NCBI GenBank assembly: GCA_903831295.1
Contig: CAIKXA010000013.1
Coordinates: 62,001 to 126,000 of the forward strand
Direction: 5' to 3'
DNA: 64,000 nucleotides
Source of the DNA: an uncultured bacterium
Lineage (GTDB): Bacteria; Planctomycetota; Phycisphaerae; Phycisphaerales; SM1A02
In this document: in pieces, positions 43,985 to 52,651 of the stretch
Layout of the letters: each line of letters opens with the position of its first letter
Numbering within the stretch: position 1 is the stretch's first letter
Translations under genes and position numbers: made by a program
The notes under the pieces: model-generated
Told to the model about the DNA's origin: nothing
The model's database searches: none
The model's input: only the letters and a program-made list of their open reading frames with translations

Positions 43985-45495
43985 TGTTTCGAAGTATTAA
44001 AAACATGGTTGGTGGCTTGCTCGGTTGGACTGAGTCGCGCTCGGGCGTGATCTCTTTTGTTCAGCCAATTTTGACGCACCGCGTTCCACGCGACGCTAAG
44101 TGGTGGTATGTGTTCGGCAGCGCCTCCCTGATGTTCTTCAGCATTCAAGTGGTCACTGGAATTTTGCTCGCCACCATGTATGCGCCAAGCGCGGCGGAGG
44201 CGTATTCCAGTCTGCAATACATCGATCAGGAAGTTCCATTTGGTTGGATGTTGCGGGCACTGCACGCGTGGAGCAGCAACGCCATGATCCTCATGGTGGT
44301 CATCCACATGAGCCAAGTGTTTCTGCATGCGTCGTTCAAGTTTCCGCGTGAACTCATGTGGATGGTTGGCGTGCTGTTATTGTTCTGCACATTGGCTCTG
44401 GCTTTCACTGGCCAAATCATGCGCTGGGATCAAGATGCATATTGGGGTCTTGGCATTGGCGCCGCGATTGTTGACCGCGTGCCGGTGCTTGGAAACCAAA
44501 TGCGCAATGTCATGTTGGGCGGGCCTTACATTGGTGGCGCCACGCTGAGCCGTTTCTTCGCACTGCATGTTTTTGTGTTGCCGGGCCTCACAATTGCTTT
44601 GATTGGCGCGCATATGGCGCTGATTTTGAAAAACGGAATTAGTGAAATGCCTAAGCCTGGCATGGTGGTTGATCCTAAAACCTATGTGGAAGAATATGAG
44701 GAGCGCATCAAGAAGACAGGCGTGGCATTCATGCCCGACGCGGCGCAACGCGACATGGTGTTCTGTGGATTGATGTTGATCATTGTTGGTTTTTTGGCTT
44801 GGTATCTCGGACCCGTTGGTCCAAACGGCATTCCAAATCCAACAATCATTGATGCCAACCCGCGGCCTGACTATGCGTTCCTATGGATCTTCACTGCCAT
44901 GGCGCTCATGCCACCGCAAATTGAAACAGCGGTGTTGTTAATCGCGCCGCCAATTGTTGTATTGTTCTTGTTGGGATTGCCGTTGATTTCTAATCGAGGT
45001 GAACGCGCGCCAAGTCGCCGACCAGGGGCAGTTCTTGCCTATGTGCTGATCGCAACGGCTTTGGGAACATTGACTTGGCTTGGCGTGGTCAGTGCATGGA
45101 GTCCTGTGATGGACGCGTGGACAAGTTTGCCAACGCCCGTGAAATATTTAGTGGGACGCACTCCACTTGAAATGCAAGGTGCCCTTGTCCTACAACACAG
45201 CCAATGCCGCAATTGCCACAGCTTGGGTGGAGAAGGTGGATTGCGTGGACCAAATCTTGACAATGTTGGATCACGCAAATCGTGGGACCAACTTGTGCGC
45301 CAAGTGCAACAAGGTGGCGGCAACATGCCGGCCTATGGAAAAAATCTTTCCAGCGCGGAGACCACCGCCGTGGTTGCATTCATGACAACGCTGCGTAACG
45401 CAGGTGCGCCAGAATCCAGCATTCCAGGCGCAATGGAGCGGCAGTCCTCCCCGGATCAAGCTCCCAAGGCCGTTGCCAGCGAAGCTGGAAAGTAA
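43984..45495 (+). CDS. qcrB: Cytochrome b fused to C-terminal cytochrome c
   Basis: Quinol-oxidising membrane subunit of 503 residues. The b-type part has two His pairs for haems bL and bH (ALHAWSSNAM with VIHMSQVF; FFALHVFVLPG with GAHMAL). A second membrane part follows from about 250, where the Qo motif usually written PEWY reads PDYA. Three further helices lead to a periplasmic cytochrome c domain with haem site CRNCH and distal Met in GGNMPAYGK. This b-c fusion acts with the Rieske protein as a compact bc complex delivering electrons toward the oxidase encoded upstream. Confidence 0.92.
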   Translation: MFRSIKNMVGGLLGWTESRSGVISFVQPILTHRVPRDAKWWYVFGSASLMFFSIQVVTGILLATMYAPSAAEAYSSLQYIDQEVPFGWMLRALHAWSSNAMILMVVIHMSQVFLHASFKFPRELMWMVGVLLLFCTLALAFTGQIMRWDQDAYWGLGIGAAIVDRVPVLGNQMRNVMLGGPYIGGATLSRFFALHVFVLPGLTIALIGAHMALILKNGISEMPKPGMVVDPKTYVEEYEERIKKTGVAFMPDAAQRDMVFCGLMLIIVGFLAWYLGPVGPNGIPNPTIIDANPRPDYAFLWIFTAMALMPPQIETAVLLIAPPIVVLFLLGLPLISNRGERAPSRRPGAVLAYVLIATALGTLTWLGVVSAWSPVMDAWTSLPTPVKYLVGRTPLEMQGALVLQHSQCRNCHSLGGEGGLRGPNLDNVGSRKSWDQLVRQVQQGGGNMPAYGKNLSSAETTAVVAFMTTLRNAGAPESSIPGAMERQSSPDQAPKAVASEAGK

Positions 45496-45498
45496 TTC

Positions 45499-47802
45499 AT
45501 GGATGCTCCCGCGACCATTTGGTCGGCGTGGAATATTCTTGCGCCATTCACTTTTGTCGCGTGCGCAATTCTGATTGTGTATTGGCGAGGCTGGCGGCGT
45601 CTGCACCGCGCCATGCCAACGCGTTGGGGTTGGCGACGCGGAATCTTTTTTAGCGCGGGCGTGATTGCGTTGTGGATCTCGTTGCAATCACCTATTGATG
45701 CTTTGGCTTCATGGTTGCTTGCCGCGCACATGACACAACATTTTTTACTCACCATGATCGCGCCTCCGTTGTTGCTGTTGGGTTGGCCCATGCCGCCGCT
45801 ATTGGCGGGTGTTCCACGTTGGTTGAGCCGCGATGTGCTTGGACCAATTCTTGCGTGGCCGCGCGCGCAACATGTGGGAAGGCGTTTGACACATCCGATG
45901 ACTGGTTGGTTGGCCATGGTGTTCCTGACATGGGGTTGGCATTTGCCAGTGACGTATCAATTGGCGCTGGAAGTTCCCGCTTGGCATTTGGTGGAGCACA
46001 TGTGTTTTCTGTGGGGGGGTATTTTATTTTGGTGGAGCGTGGTGGCGCCGTATCCGTGGCGAAGTCCTTGGCCGCGCATGGCCATGCCTTTGTACTTGCT
46101 CAGCGCGGATGTTGCCAACACCATTGTTGCCGCCATATTGGCATTTGCGCCAAGCGCAATTTATCCCTGGTACGAATCTACGGCGCCAACTTTTGGCGTA
46201 TCGGCGCTTACAGATCAGCAAAAAGCTGCTGCAATCATGTGGCTTCCTGGTCAGTTGGTGTATTTGATTCCCGCGGCGATCATTCTGTTCAGCGCGCTCT
46301 CAAGCACGCGATCGCAACGCGCGCAACAATTCAAATCCATCGCATTGCCGCAATTTTCACTTGCCAATCGTAGCGCCAAGCGACAGATTTTTGACGTACT
46401 TGCCTTGCCAGTCATTGGCGCGGCGTTGAAGTCCGCGCGAGTTCGTGGCGCGTTTCGTTGGGTGATGTTGCTTGGCGCCCTGGCAATTATTGTGGATGGT
46501 TGGTTTGGTCCGCGTGAGGCATCCACCAATATCGCGGGCACATGGACTTGGACACATTGGCGCGGATTCGCCGCCATCACATTGGTGGCGGGGGGCAACT
46601 TGGCGTGCATGACATGTCCATTGATCGCGCCGCGAACATTTCTTCGCCGATTTATCACGCCGCGATTTCGTTGGCCGCGCGCGTTGAGCACAAAATGGTT
46701 GGCCGCGGCGTTGATCATGGCATGGTTGTTGAGTTACGAAATCTGGTCGCTGTGGGATTCCAGTTTTGCAACAGCATGGATTATTGCGGGATACTTTGTG
46801 GTCGTGACCGTTGTGGACTTGCTTTTTGAAGGCGCGACATTTTGCAAATGGCTGTGCCCCATCGGTCAATATCAAATGGCGCTGAGCGTGGCTAGTCCGC
46901 TGGAGGTTCGCATGCGCTCAAGCGATGTGTGCGCGGATTGCCAAACGCAAGATTGTCTGCGCGGAAACGCCGCCGCGCCAGGTTGTGGAACTGGCTTGTT
47001 TATGCCTAAAAAAGTGGGAAATTTGGATTGCACCTTTTGCCTTGACTGCGTGTCGGCGTGTCCTCATGACAATATTGGTTTGCTCACTCGCGTGCCCTTG
47101 ACCGATATCGCGCAAGTGGGTTGGCGCTCAAGCATTGGAGTGCTCACCAAGCGTATGGATTTCATCGTGTTGCTCGCGGTGATCGCGGTGGGAGCATTTG
47201 CCAACGCGTTGGCCATGACGGAGCCCTTGCTCACTTTGGTGGAAGCATCCCGGCAATGGATTGATTCCAAATTTCTAGCCGTTACTGTGATCGTGTTGAT
47301 ATCAATGTTCGTAATCGCATTTCCAATGGTATTGGCGGCATGGATTGCTCCGCGCTCCGATTTACAAATTTTCCGCGCGCGCTTTGCGAATATCACTTTG
47401 TCGCTCTGGCCACTCGCGATCGCCATGTGGTTGGCGCATTTGGGTTTTCACTTTGTCACTGGATTCCGCTCTGCGTTGCCGCCGCTTCAACGCGCGGCGA
47501 TGGACATTGGCGTGAATGAATTCGGCGCGCCACAATGGAGCGCTAATTGTTGCGCCATCATGCCCGCGTGGCTTATCCCCGCTCAACTGTGCGTCTTGGG
47601 CGCGGGAGTGTTGATGTCTTTGTCGCTGATGTGGTCGCGCGCGGAGCGATCCATTGAACCAATTCAAGGCGCGCATTTGCCGAACATGTTCTCCGTGGCG
47701 TGGCGCGCAAGTATTTCCATGTGCGCGGCGTTGTCATGGTGGGCCCTTGGAGTCTGGATTGTCTTGCAACCGATGCAAATGCGGGGGTTGCTCAACCCAT
47801 GA
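45499..47802 (+). CDS. CtaG copper-assembly protein fused to NapH/CcoG-type Fe-S membrane protein
   Basis: A 767-residue two-part protein. Residues 1 to about 275 are a seven-helix CtaG (caa3-type oxidase assembly) domain: HMTQHFLLTMIAPPLLLLG, WHLVEHMCFLWGGILFWW and AFAPSAIYPWY. From about 320 comes a NapH/CcoG-type polyferredoxin: CMTCP (Cys370, 373), CKWLCP (Cys449, 453), CADCQTQDC (from Cys478) and CTFCLDCVSACP (Cys511, 514, 517, 521), interspersed with more helices and finishing in further membrane segments. CtaG delivers copper to oxidase; CcoG has been reported to reduce Cu(II). The fusion suggests linked copper reduction and insertion, but that is inference. Three bases after qcrB. Confidence 0.85.
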   Translation: MDAPATIWSAWNILAPFTFVACAILIVYWRGWRRLHRAMPTRWGWRRGIFFSAGVIALWISLQSPIDALASWLLAAHMTQHFLLTMIAPPLLLLGWPMPPLLAGVPRWLSRDVLGPILAWPRAQHVGRRLTHPMTGWLAMVFLTWGWHLPVTYQLALEVPAWHLVEHMCFLWGGILFWWSVVAPYPWRSPWPRMAMPLYLLSADVANTIVAAILAFAPSAIYPWYESTAPTFGVSALTDQQKAAAIMWLPGQLVYLIPAAIILFSALSSTRSQRAQQFKSIALPQFSLANRSAKRQIFDVLALPVIGAALKSARVRGAFRWVMLLGALAIIVDGWFGPREASTNIAGTWTWTHWRGFAAITLVAGGNLACMTCPLIAPRTFLRRFITPRFRWPRALSTKWLAAALIMAWLLSYEIWSLWDSSFATAWIIAGYFVVVTVVDLLFEGATFCKWLCPIGQYQMALSVASPLEVRMRSSDVCADCQTQDCLRGNAAAPGCGTGLFMPKKVGNLDCTFCLDCVSACPHDNIGLLTRVPLTDIAQVGWRSSIGVLTKRMDFIVLLAVIAVGAFANALAMTEPLLTLVEASRQWIDSKFLAVTVIVLISMFVIAFPMVLAAWIAPRSDLQIFRARFANITLSLWPLAIAMWLAHLGFHFVTGFRSALPPLQRAAMDIGVNEFGAPQWSANCCAIMPAWLIPAQLCVLGAGVLMSLSLMWSRAERSIEPIQGAHLPNMFSVAWRASISMCAALSWWALGVWIVLQPMQMRGLLNP

Positions 47803-48317
47803 AATGGCGCGGCAAAATAATAATTTGTATTGCGTTATTGATATGCGCCATCGCAAGCCGCGCCAACGCTGATGGCGGACAAGTGATCGCCACCGCAACC
47901 CTTGGACGTGAGCATGCTGTGATGATGGTGAACCCATCCATGCCAACCGTGGGAATGGTCGCGTTGATTGTGCGCGTAAGTCCGGGCCTTGAACCATTTG
48001 AATGCATCTTGAGCGCTCAAAGTCAGGTTGATTCAGTGCCCATTCAATGCATCATGAACGCCGATCCCGATGGTTTGGGTCAACGCGCGTTGATCGAATG
48101 CGCTGACGCGTCGCAATGGATCATCAACGTGCGGATTACAACTCCGCTTGGCATGATTGAATTGAACGGCCAATTTCCTGTTGCTCCCGCGCCGGCAAAA
48201 TGGCAAACCCAATCGCCTTGGATTTTAATCTGGGTTCCATTTGTTCTTGTGTTGCTGATCAGGCAACGCGCCCGCCGTAACCTCAAGCATTACGATGTTC
48301 GCTATGGGGTATCCTGA
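47799..48317 (+). CDS. Small periplasmic beta-sandwich protein with C-terminal anchor, FixH/YtkA-like
   Basis: A 172-residue protein with a cleavable or anchoring leader (KIIICIALLICAIASRANA), a beta-rich domain opening VMMVNPSMPTVGMVALIVRV, and a C-terminal helix (WILIWVPFVLVLLI) with a basic tail. The early part recalls YtkA/FixH-like domains, which accompany copper proteins and CcoG in oxidase assembly, but the match is by pattern only. It overlaps the CtaG-ferredoxin gene (ATGA, 47799-47802). By neighbourhood a role in oxidase maturation is likely; function is unproven. Confidence 0.65.
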   Translation: MKWRGKIIICIALLICAIASRANADGGQVIATATLGREHAVMMVNPSMPTVGMVALIVRVSPGLEPFECILSAQSQVDSVPIQCIMNADPDGLGQRALIECADASQWIINVRITTPLGMIELNGQFPVAPAPAKWQTQSPWILIWVPFVLVLLIRQRARRNLKHYDVRYGVS

Positions 48318-48349
48318 GCCATGCATCAACATTGGGATCATCAAAGACA

Positions 48350-51300
48350 GTGACCAGTCCAGCAGAAATTTCAAATCAAACCCAAAGCGACGCGCTTGAA
48401 GTTTTGTTGATTGATGGATCTGGTTCTATTATTTTTCTGAGCCCCGGCGCCGCAAAATATTTGGACCATTCGCAACATGAGCTGCAGGGCAGGTCGCTGA
48501 GCGAGGTGTTCAGCGATGGAATTCATCCAGCGTTTCCTTGGCTTGATCAATTATCAAGGGCGGGTTCTCCGTTGCCGCCATTGCTTTTGGATTTGTCGCA
48601 CCCTCAATCCGAAGCGGCTGCCATTCATATTGAGGGAGTTCTTTACGCCATTGAAATTGGTCCGCGCGCCAAGGGAGAAACCGTGGCCGGGCTTGCCATT
48701 CGACCAAGCGCAGGATCCGTGGTTGAAAGCGCGCTGTTAACAGCGCAGCGTCAAATTCTTGAGTTGGTTGCGCAGCGATCCACGCTCACAAACACATTGC
48801 AAGCGGTGGCCGCATTCTCAGAGAAGGTTCTTCCAAGCGAGGTTTTTTGCATGTTGACGCCCGTCACGGAGCAAGGCGTCGTTGGTGAAGGTTTGTGCGC
48901 CACGCTTCCTACTGACATTCGCGGTTTGTTGGCGCAATATAAAAATTCCTCGGACGCCGCGCCTGGTGTTGTCGCAAAAAATACTGGAAAGATGGTTGTG
49001 GACACTGGTTTGGAATTGGATCCAAGATGGTCCGCGTATTCCAATCGGTTGCGCGGTCACGGACTTGTCGCCGTATGGAGTGTTCCAATTTTTGATTCAC
49101 GCGTCTCGGTTGTGCGCGCCTTGCTTGAGTTTTATTTGCCGATTCGTCGCGGACCCAATCGCATTGAGATCAAAGTGATCGAAGAATTGGCGCAACTTGT
49201 TCGATTGGCGATCGACTTGCATCAACTGCAATCGGATCTGGATCAAAGTGAGTCCAGTTTGCGCTCCACGATCCAAACCATTCCAATCATTTTGTGGCAG
49301 ACGGATACGAATGGGCGCTACACCGCATGCGAGGGCAAAGGTCTTGAATCACTTGGTTTGACCAGGTCAGAAGTGATTGGAAATTTGGTGACGGATATAT
49401 TTCAATCCGATCCAAATGCTTTGCAGTATGTGCGCCGAGCGATCTCGGGCGAAAATGTCGCGGGCGAACTCGCGGTTGGGAACACTCGATTCATCCAGTC
49501 CGCTGGACCCTTGAAAGACCAGAGCGGCGCGATCCGTGGCGCCCGTGGTATCGCGCTTGATGTCACGGCTCAACGAATCGCCGAAGAAGTTGCGCAGGCG
49601 AGTGGTGATTTGCTCAAGACCGTCATTGATACGGCGCTTGACGCCTTGGTCACAATTGATGTCAAAGGAAATATTGTGCTTTGGAACAAGCAGGCTGAAT
49701 TGCTTTTTGGTTGGACAGAAGTGGAAGTTCGGGGCAAGCGACTGGATGAAACTATTATTCCGCCCACGCTTGTGAAGGCGCATCAAGAAGGCATGCGCCG
49801 CTATTACACGGAAGGCGTGGGGCCAATTCTTGGCAAGCGGATTGAAATCACAGCCATCAATCGTCAAGGGAATATTTTTCCTGTTGAGTTGGCCGTGAGT
49901 CCGCACAAGGGAAAATATGTTGGTGGATTCAGCGCGTTCATCCGGGATATTTCCGATCGCCGCCGCAGTGACTCCGCTGTGAAGGCCAGTGAGGAGCGGT
50001 ACAAGTTGGTGATTGAGGCCAGTAGCGACGGATTTTGGGATTATCGACTGGATGGCGGAGTGAGCGTGGTGAGCGATCGGTGCTTGACCATGCTTGGATA
50101 CAAAGTTGGTGACGCGCTTGTGACCACTCCCGATGTCAATCCATTGATACATCCTGACGATGCGCCGCTTGTGAAAAAGATTTGGGAAGCACATCTAGCT
50201 GGCAAGAGCTCACATTACGAGTCGCAGCATCGGCGTCGTGCCAGCGACGGATCGTGGCGATGGATTCTTGATCGTGGAAAAGTGGTTGAGCGCATAGAGG
50301 GTGATAAGGCGTTGCGTGTTTCAGGCACGCAAACCGATATCACAGAACGCCGTGGATTAGAGGAGAGTTTAAGCTCCGCGCAACGCATGGAATCACTTGG
50401 ATTGCTCGCCAGTGGATTTGCCCAGGAATTGGATGGCGTTCTTTCGGTGATCCGCGCCCACGCGTCGCTTGCCAACATCGCAACTGGATTGCCCATGAAG
50501 GCGATTGAAAGTCTGGAAGTGATCCAACTTGAGGTTGCCCGCGCCAAGGCGATGAGCAGGAATTTAATTTTGCTTGGCGAGGGAAATGAAGTTGGCGAGC
50601 TAGCGCGCCCTATTGTGATAAGCGACGCGGTTCGCGAGGCTGTTCGATTGCTAAGCCCGAACTTTCCTAGAACAATCACGGTGGTGACAGAAGATCTCAC
50701 GGAAGGTCGTGAGCGTGTCGCCATTGATTCAAGTCGAATGCAGCAGTCGATTCTGAATATGTTGATGCGTTCAGCGGAGGCGTTGGCCAACACTGGTTTG
50801 ATCACGTTGCGCATCACGCAGTCTGTGGATGAAGTGGAACCGTTGATTCGTGTTGAATGTATTGATCGCGGTGAACCGCTGAGCGCGCACCAATTGCAGC
50901 ATGCGTTTGAGGCGCTTGCCTCCGATGGATCGTTGCGTGGAAGAACATCGATGGGGTTGGCCGCCGTGAAGCGTTTCGCCGAGTTCGCCGGCGGTCATGC
51001 CACAATCGCAAACACCCATGAAGGAACCGTGTTATGCCTGAGTATTCCCATAGTTCCGGAGTTCTCGTCGCAGGATCGATTCCCCATTGTGTTGGCCGAA
51101 AATCATCCACTCTTGCGACCCATGTTGGTTGAGGCTCTGCAAGCCAACGGACATCGGGTGATCGCGATCGATCGCGAGCAGGATTTGGTTGCGGCCACCA
51201 AGCGGGCGGGGCCTCAGTGCATTTTAATTCTTGATCAAGCAAGTATCTCCGCGCCTCTTGGCGAGGTGCTTGATGCAATCAATGCGGGCTTGAAATCCAT

Positions 51301-51445
51301 GCCGCCTGTGATCCTGCTTGTGGGTGTCGCGGAGAAAAATACTCAACTACATATGCCCGTCGTTCGATTGCAGAAGCCATTCATGCTTGATTCCCTATTG
51401 TCAGAGATCGCAAAATTGTCGGCGGTCGCTCATTCCAAACGCTAA
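48350..51445 (+). CDS. Multi-PAS/GAF sensory protein with degenerate histidine kinase domain
   Basis: A 1031-residue (from GTG 48350; TTG 48332 also possible) soluble protein. Order: PAS (about 20-110), GAF-like (150-290), three PAS domains (310-410, 425-545, 550-680), kinase-like core (685-910) and a receiver-like domain (920-1025). The dimerisation helix reads SLGLLASGFAQELDGVLSVI, where active kinases have AHDFNN; the phospho-accepting His is Gln692. The ATP site is also altered (N-box LMRSAEAL, G1-box DRGEPLS). The receiver keeps an Asp (ILILDQ) and Lys (QKPF) but lacks the usual acidic pair (VLAENHP). No membrane helix. Probably a signal-binding scaffold or partner kinase regulator in the respiratory array. 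Confidence 0.85.
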   Translation: MTSPAEISNQTQSDALEVLLIDGSGSIIFLSPGAAKYLDHSQHELQGRSLSEVFSDGIHPAFPWLDQLSRAGSPLPPLLLDLSHPQSEAAAIHIEGVLYAIEIGPRAKGETVAGLAIRPSAGSVVESALLTAQRQILELVAQRSTLTNTLQAVAAFSEKVLPSEVFCMLTPVTEQGVVGEGLCATLPTDIRGLLAQYKNSSDAAPGVVAKNTGKMVVDTGLELDPRWSAYSNRLRGHGLVAVWSVPIFDSRVSVVRALLEFYLPIRRGPNRIEIKVIEELAQLVRLAIDLHQLQSDLDQSESSLRSTIQTIPIILWQTDTNGRYTACEGKGLESLGLTRSEVIGNLVTDIFQSDPNALQYVRRAISGENVAGELAVGNTRFIQSAGPLKDQSGAIRGARGIALDVTAQRIAEEVAQASGDLLKTVIDTALDALVTIDVKGNIVLWNKQAELLFGWTEVEVRGKRLDETIIPPTLVKAHQEGMRRYYTEGVGPILGKRIEITAINRQGNIFPVELAVSPHKGKYVGGFSAFIRDISDRRRSDSAVKASEERYKLVIEASSDGFWDYRLDGGVSVVSDRCLTMLGYKVGDALVTTPDVNPLIHPDDAPLVKKIWEAHLAGKSSHYESQHRRRASDGSWRWILDRGKVVERIEGDKALRVSGTQTDITERRGLEESLSSAQRMESLGLLASGFAQELDGVLSVIRAHASLANIATGLPMKAIESLEVIQLEVARAKAMSRNLILLGEGNEVGELARPIVISDAVREAVRLLSPNFPRTITVVTEDLTEGRERVAIDSSRMQQSILNMLMRSAEALANTGLITLRITQSVDEVEPLIRVECIDRGEPLSAHQLQHAFEALASDGSLRGRTSMGLAAVKRFAEFAGGHATIANTHEGTVLCLSIPIVPEFSSQDRFPIVLAENHPLLRPMLVEALQANGHRVIAIDREQDLVAATKRAGPQCILILDQASISAPLGEVLDAINAGLKSMPPVILLVGVAEKNTQLHMPVVRLQKPFMLDSLLSEIAKLSAVAHSKR

Positions 51446-51455
51446 CCTCACGTCC

Positions 51456-52550
51456 ATGACTTCAATCACGCCACGCTTGGATGCGCTGTTGAACACTGAA
51501 AGTTTCCAGGCATTGGCGCAAGAGCGCTTGAGCACATTGGCGTTTGATTACTACCGCTCAGGCGCGTGGGGCGAGTGGACTTTGCAAGCCAACGTGGATG
51601 CGTGGAAAGAAATTTCATTGTTGCCGCGCTCCTTGGTTGATGTGTCGCGACGAAATCTTTCCTGCGAATTATTCGGAATGCGCTTGCCATTTCCATTGCT
51701 AATCGCGCCCACCGCCATGCAGTGCATGGCCGACGCGCAGGGCGAAGTTGCCACCGCGCGCGCCGCCGCGAATGCGGGCGTTCCCATGGTGCTTTCCAGT
51801 TTGTCCACGCGATCCATAGAGGATGTCGTCAACGCCTCAAGCGCGGATGTGGTGATGCAAATTTATATTTCCAGCGACCGTGGTTTCACAAAGTCGCTGG
51901 CGCAGCGCGCGCAAAGCGCCGGCTGCAAGGCGTTGATGGTCACTGTTGACACTCCGGTGTGGGGCGTGCGCGAGCGCGACATACACAATGGATTTTGCGT
52001 TCCAGAAGGTATGTCAATTGTGAATTTGCAACGGCCCGGTCAGCCCACAGGCCATTCAGGCAGCGGCATTGGAGCGGCGCTTGGATGGACCATTGACGCG
52101 TCGTTGACATGGAAGGATTTGGACGTGATTCGCCAAGCTGTAAATATTCCAGTCATGGTCAAGGGAATTTTGCGCGCCGACGACGCAGAGCGGGCGTTTG
52201 ATCATGGCGCGGCCGCTGTGGTGGTGAGCAATCATGGCGGCAGACAACTTGATGGTGCCGCTCCAACTGCGCGCGCATTGCCCGCGATTGTTGAGCGGGT
52301 GGCGGGACGCGGTCCAATTATTGTGGACGGTGGAATTCGCCGTGGCGTTGATATTGTTCGCGCTCTCGCTCTTGGCGCCAACGCCGTGCAGGTGGGACGT
52401 CCAATTTTGTGGGGACTTGCCGCGGGTGGAGAAGCTGGCGTGGCGCGCGTGCTTCAAATTTTGTTTCAAGAATTCGATATCGCCATGGCGCTTTCTGGCT
52501 GCGCTGAATTGTCCGCGGTGACTGCGGATTTAATTTGCCCGAGTCCCTGA
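51456..52550 (+). CDS. FMN-dependent 2-hydroxyacid oxidase/dehydrogenase
   Basis: Member of the glycolate/L-lactate oxidoreductase family, 364 residues. FMN is bound by LIAPTAMQ and by VDTPVWGVRERD-type segments. The catalytic histidine is in VVSNHGGRQLDGA. The Lys near MVKGIL and the terminal phosphate-binding IVDGGIRRG and QVGRPILWG are all present. It would oxidise L-lactate, glycolate or a similar acid, passing electrons to oxygen or a carrier. ATG 51456 lies 10 bases after the PAS gene; the frame open upstream shadows that gene. Which acid and acceptor are used is not evident. Confidence 0.88.
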   Translation: MTSITPRLDALLNTESFQALAQERLSTLAFDYYRSGAWGEWTLQANVDAWKEISLLPRSLVDVSRRNLSCELFGMRLPFPLLIAPTAMQCMADAQGEVATARAAANAGVPMVLSSLSTRSIEDVVNASSADVVMQIYISSDRGFTKSLAQRAQSAGCKALMVTVDTPVWGVRERDIHNGFCVPEGMSIVNLQRPGQPTGHSGSGIGAALGWTIDASLTWKDLDVIRQAVNIPVMVKGILRADDAERAFDHGAAAVVVSNHGGRQLDGAAPTARALPAIVERVAGRGPIIVDGGIRRGVDIVRALALGANAVQVGRPILWGLAAGGEAGVARVLQILFQEFDIAMALSGCAELSAVTADLICPSP

Positions 52551-52570
52551 GCCTTAGCAGAGTGAAAAAC

Positions 52571-52607
52571 TAAAAAAAGAAAAGCCCAAATCTATTCAAT
52601 TTGGGCT
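52571..52607 (-). terminator. Rho-independent terminator downstream of the SIMPL gene
   Basis: Perfect 9-bp stem AGCCCAAAT/ATTTGGGCT (52583-52591 and 52599-52607) with a 7-base loop. Read on the minus strand it is followed by TTTTCTTTTTTT, the classic form, 45 bases beyond the stop of the gene at 52652. The plus side has no T run, so the convergent hydroxyacid oxidase gene would gain little from it. Confidence 0.85.
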
Positions 52608-52651
52608 GTGAAATGATTGATGTGTGTCGCAAAGCGTCGCAGTGGCGCGGC

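Noticed and set aside
45499..47802. CtaG-ferredoxin fusion as two separate genes
   Set aside because: The frame is continuous without a stop, and the linker shows no start codon with ribosome site at the junction; treated as one gene.
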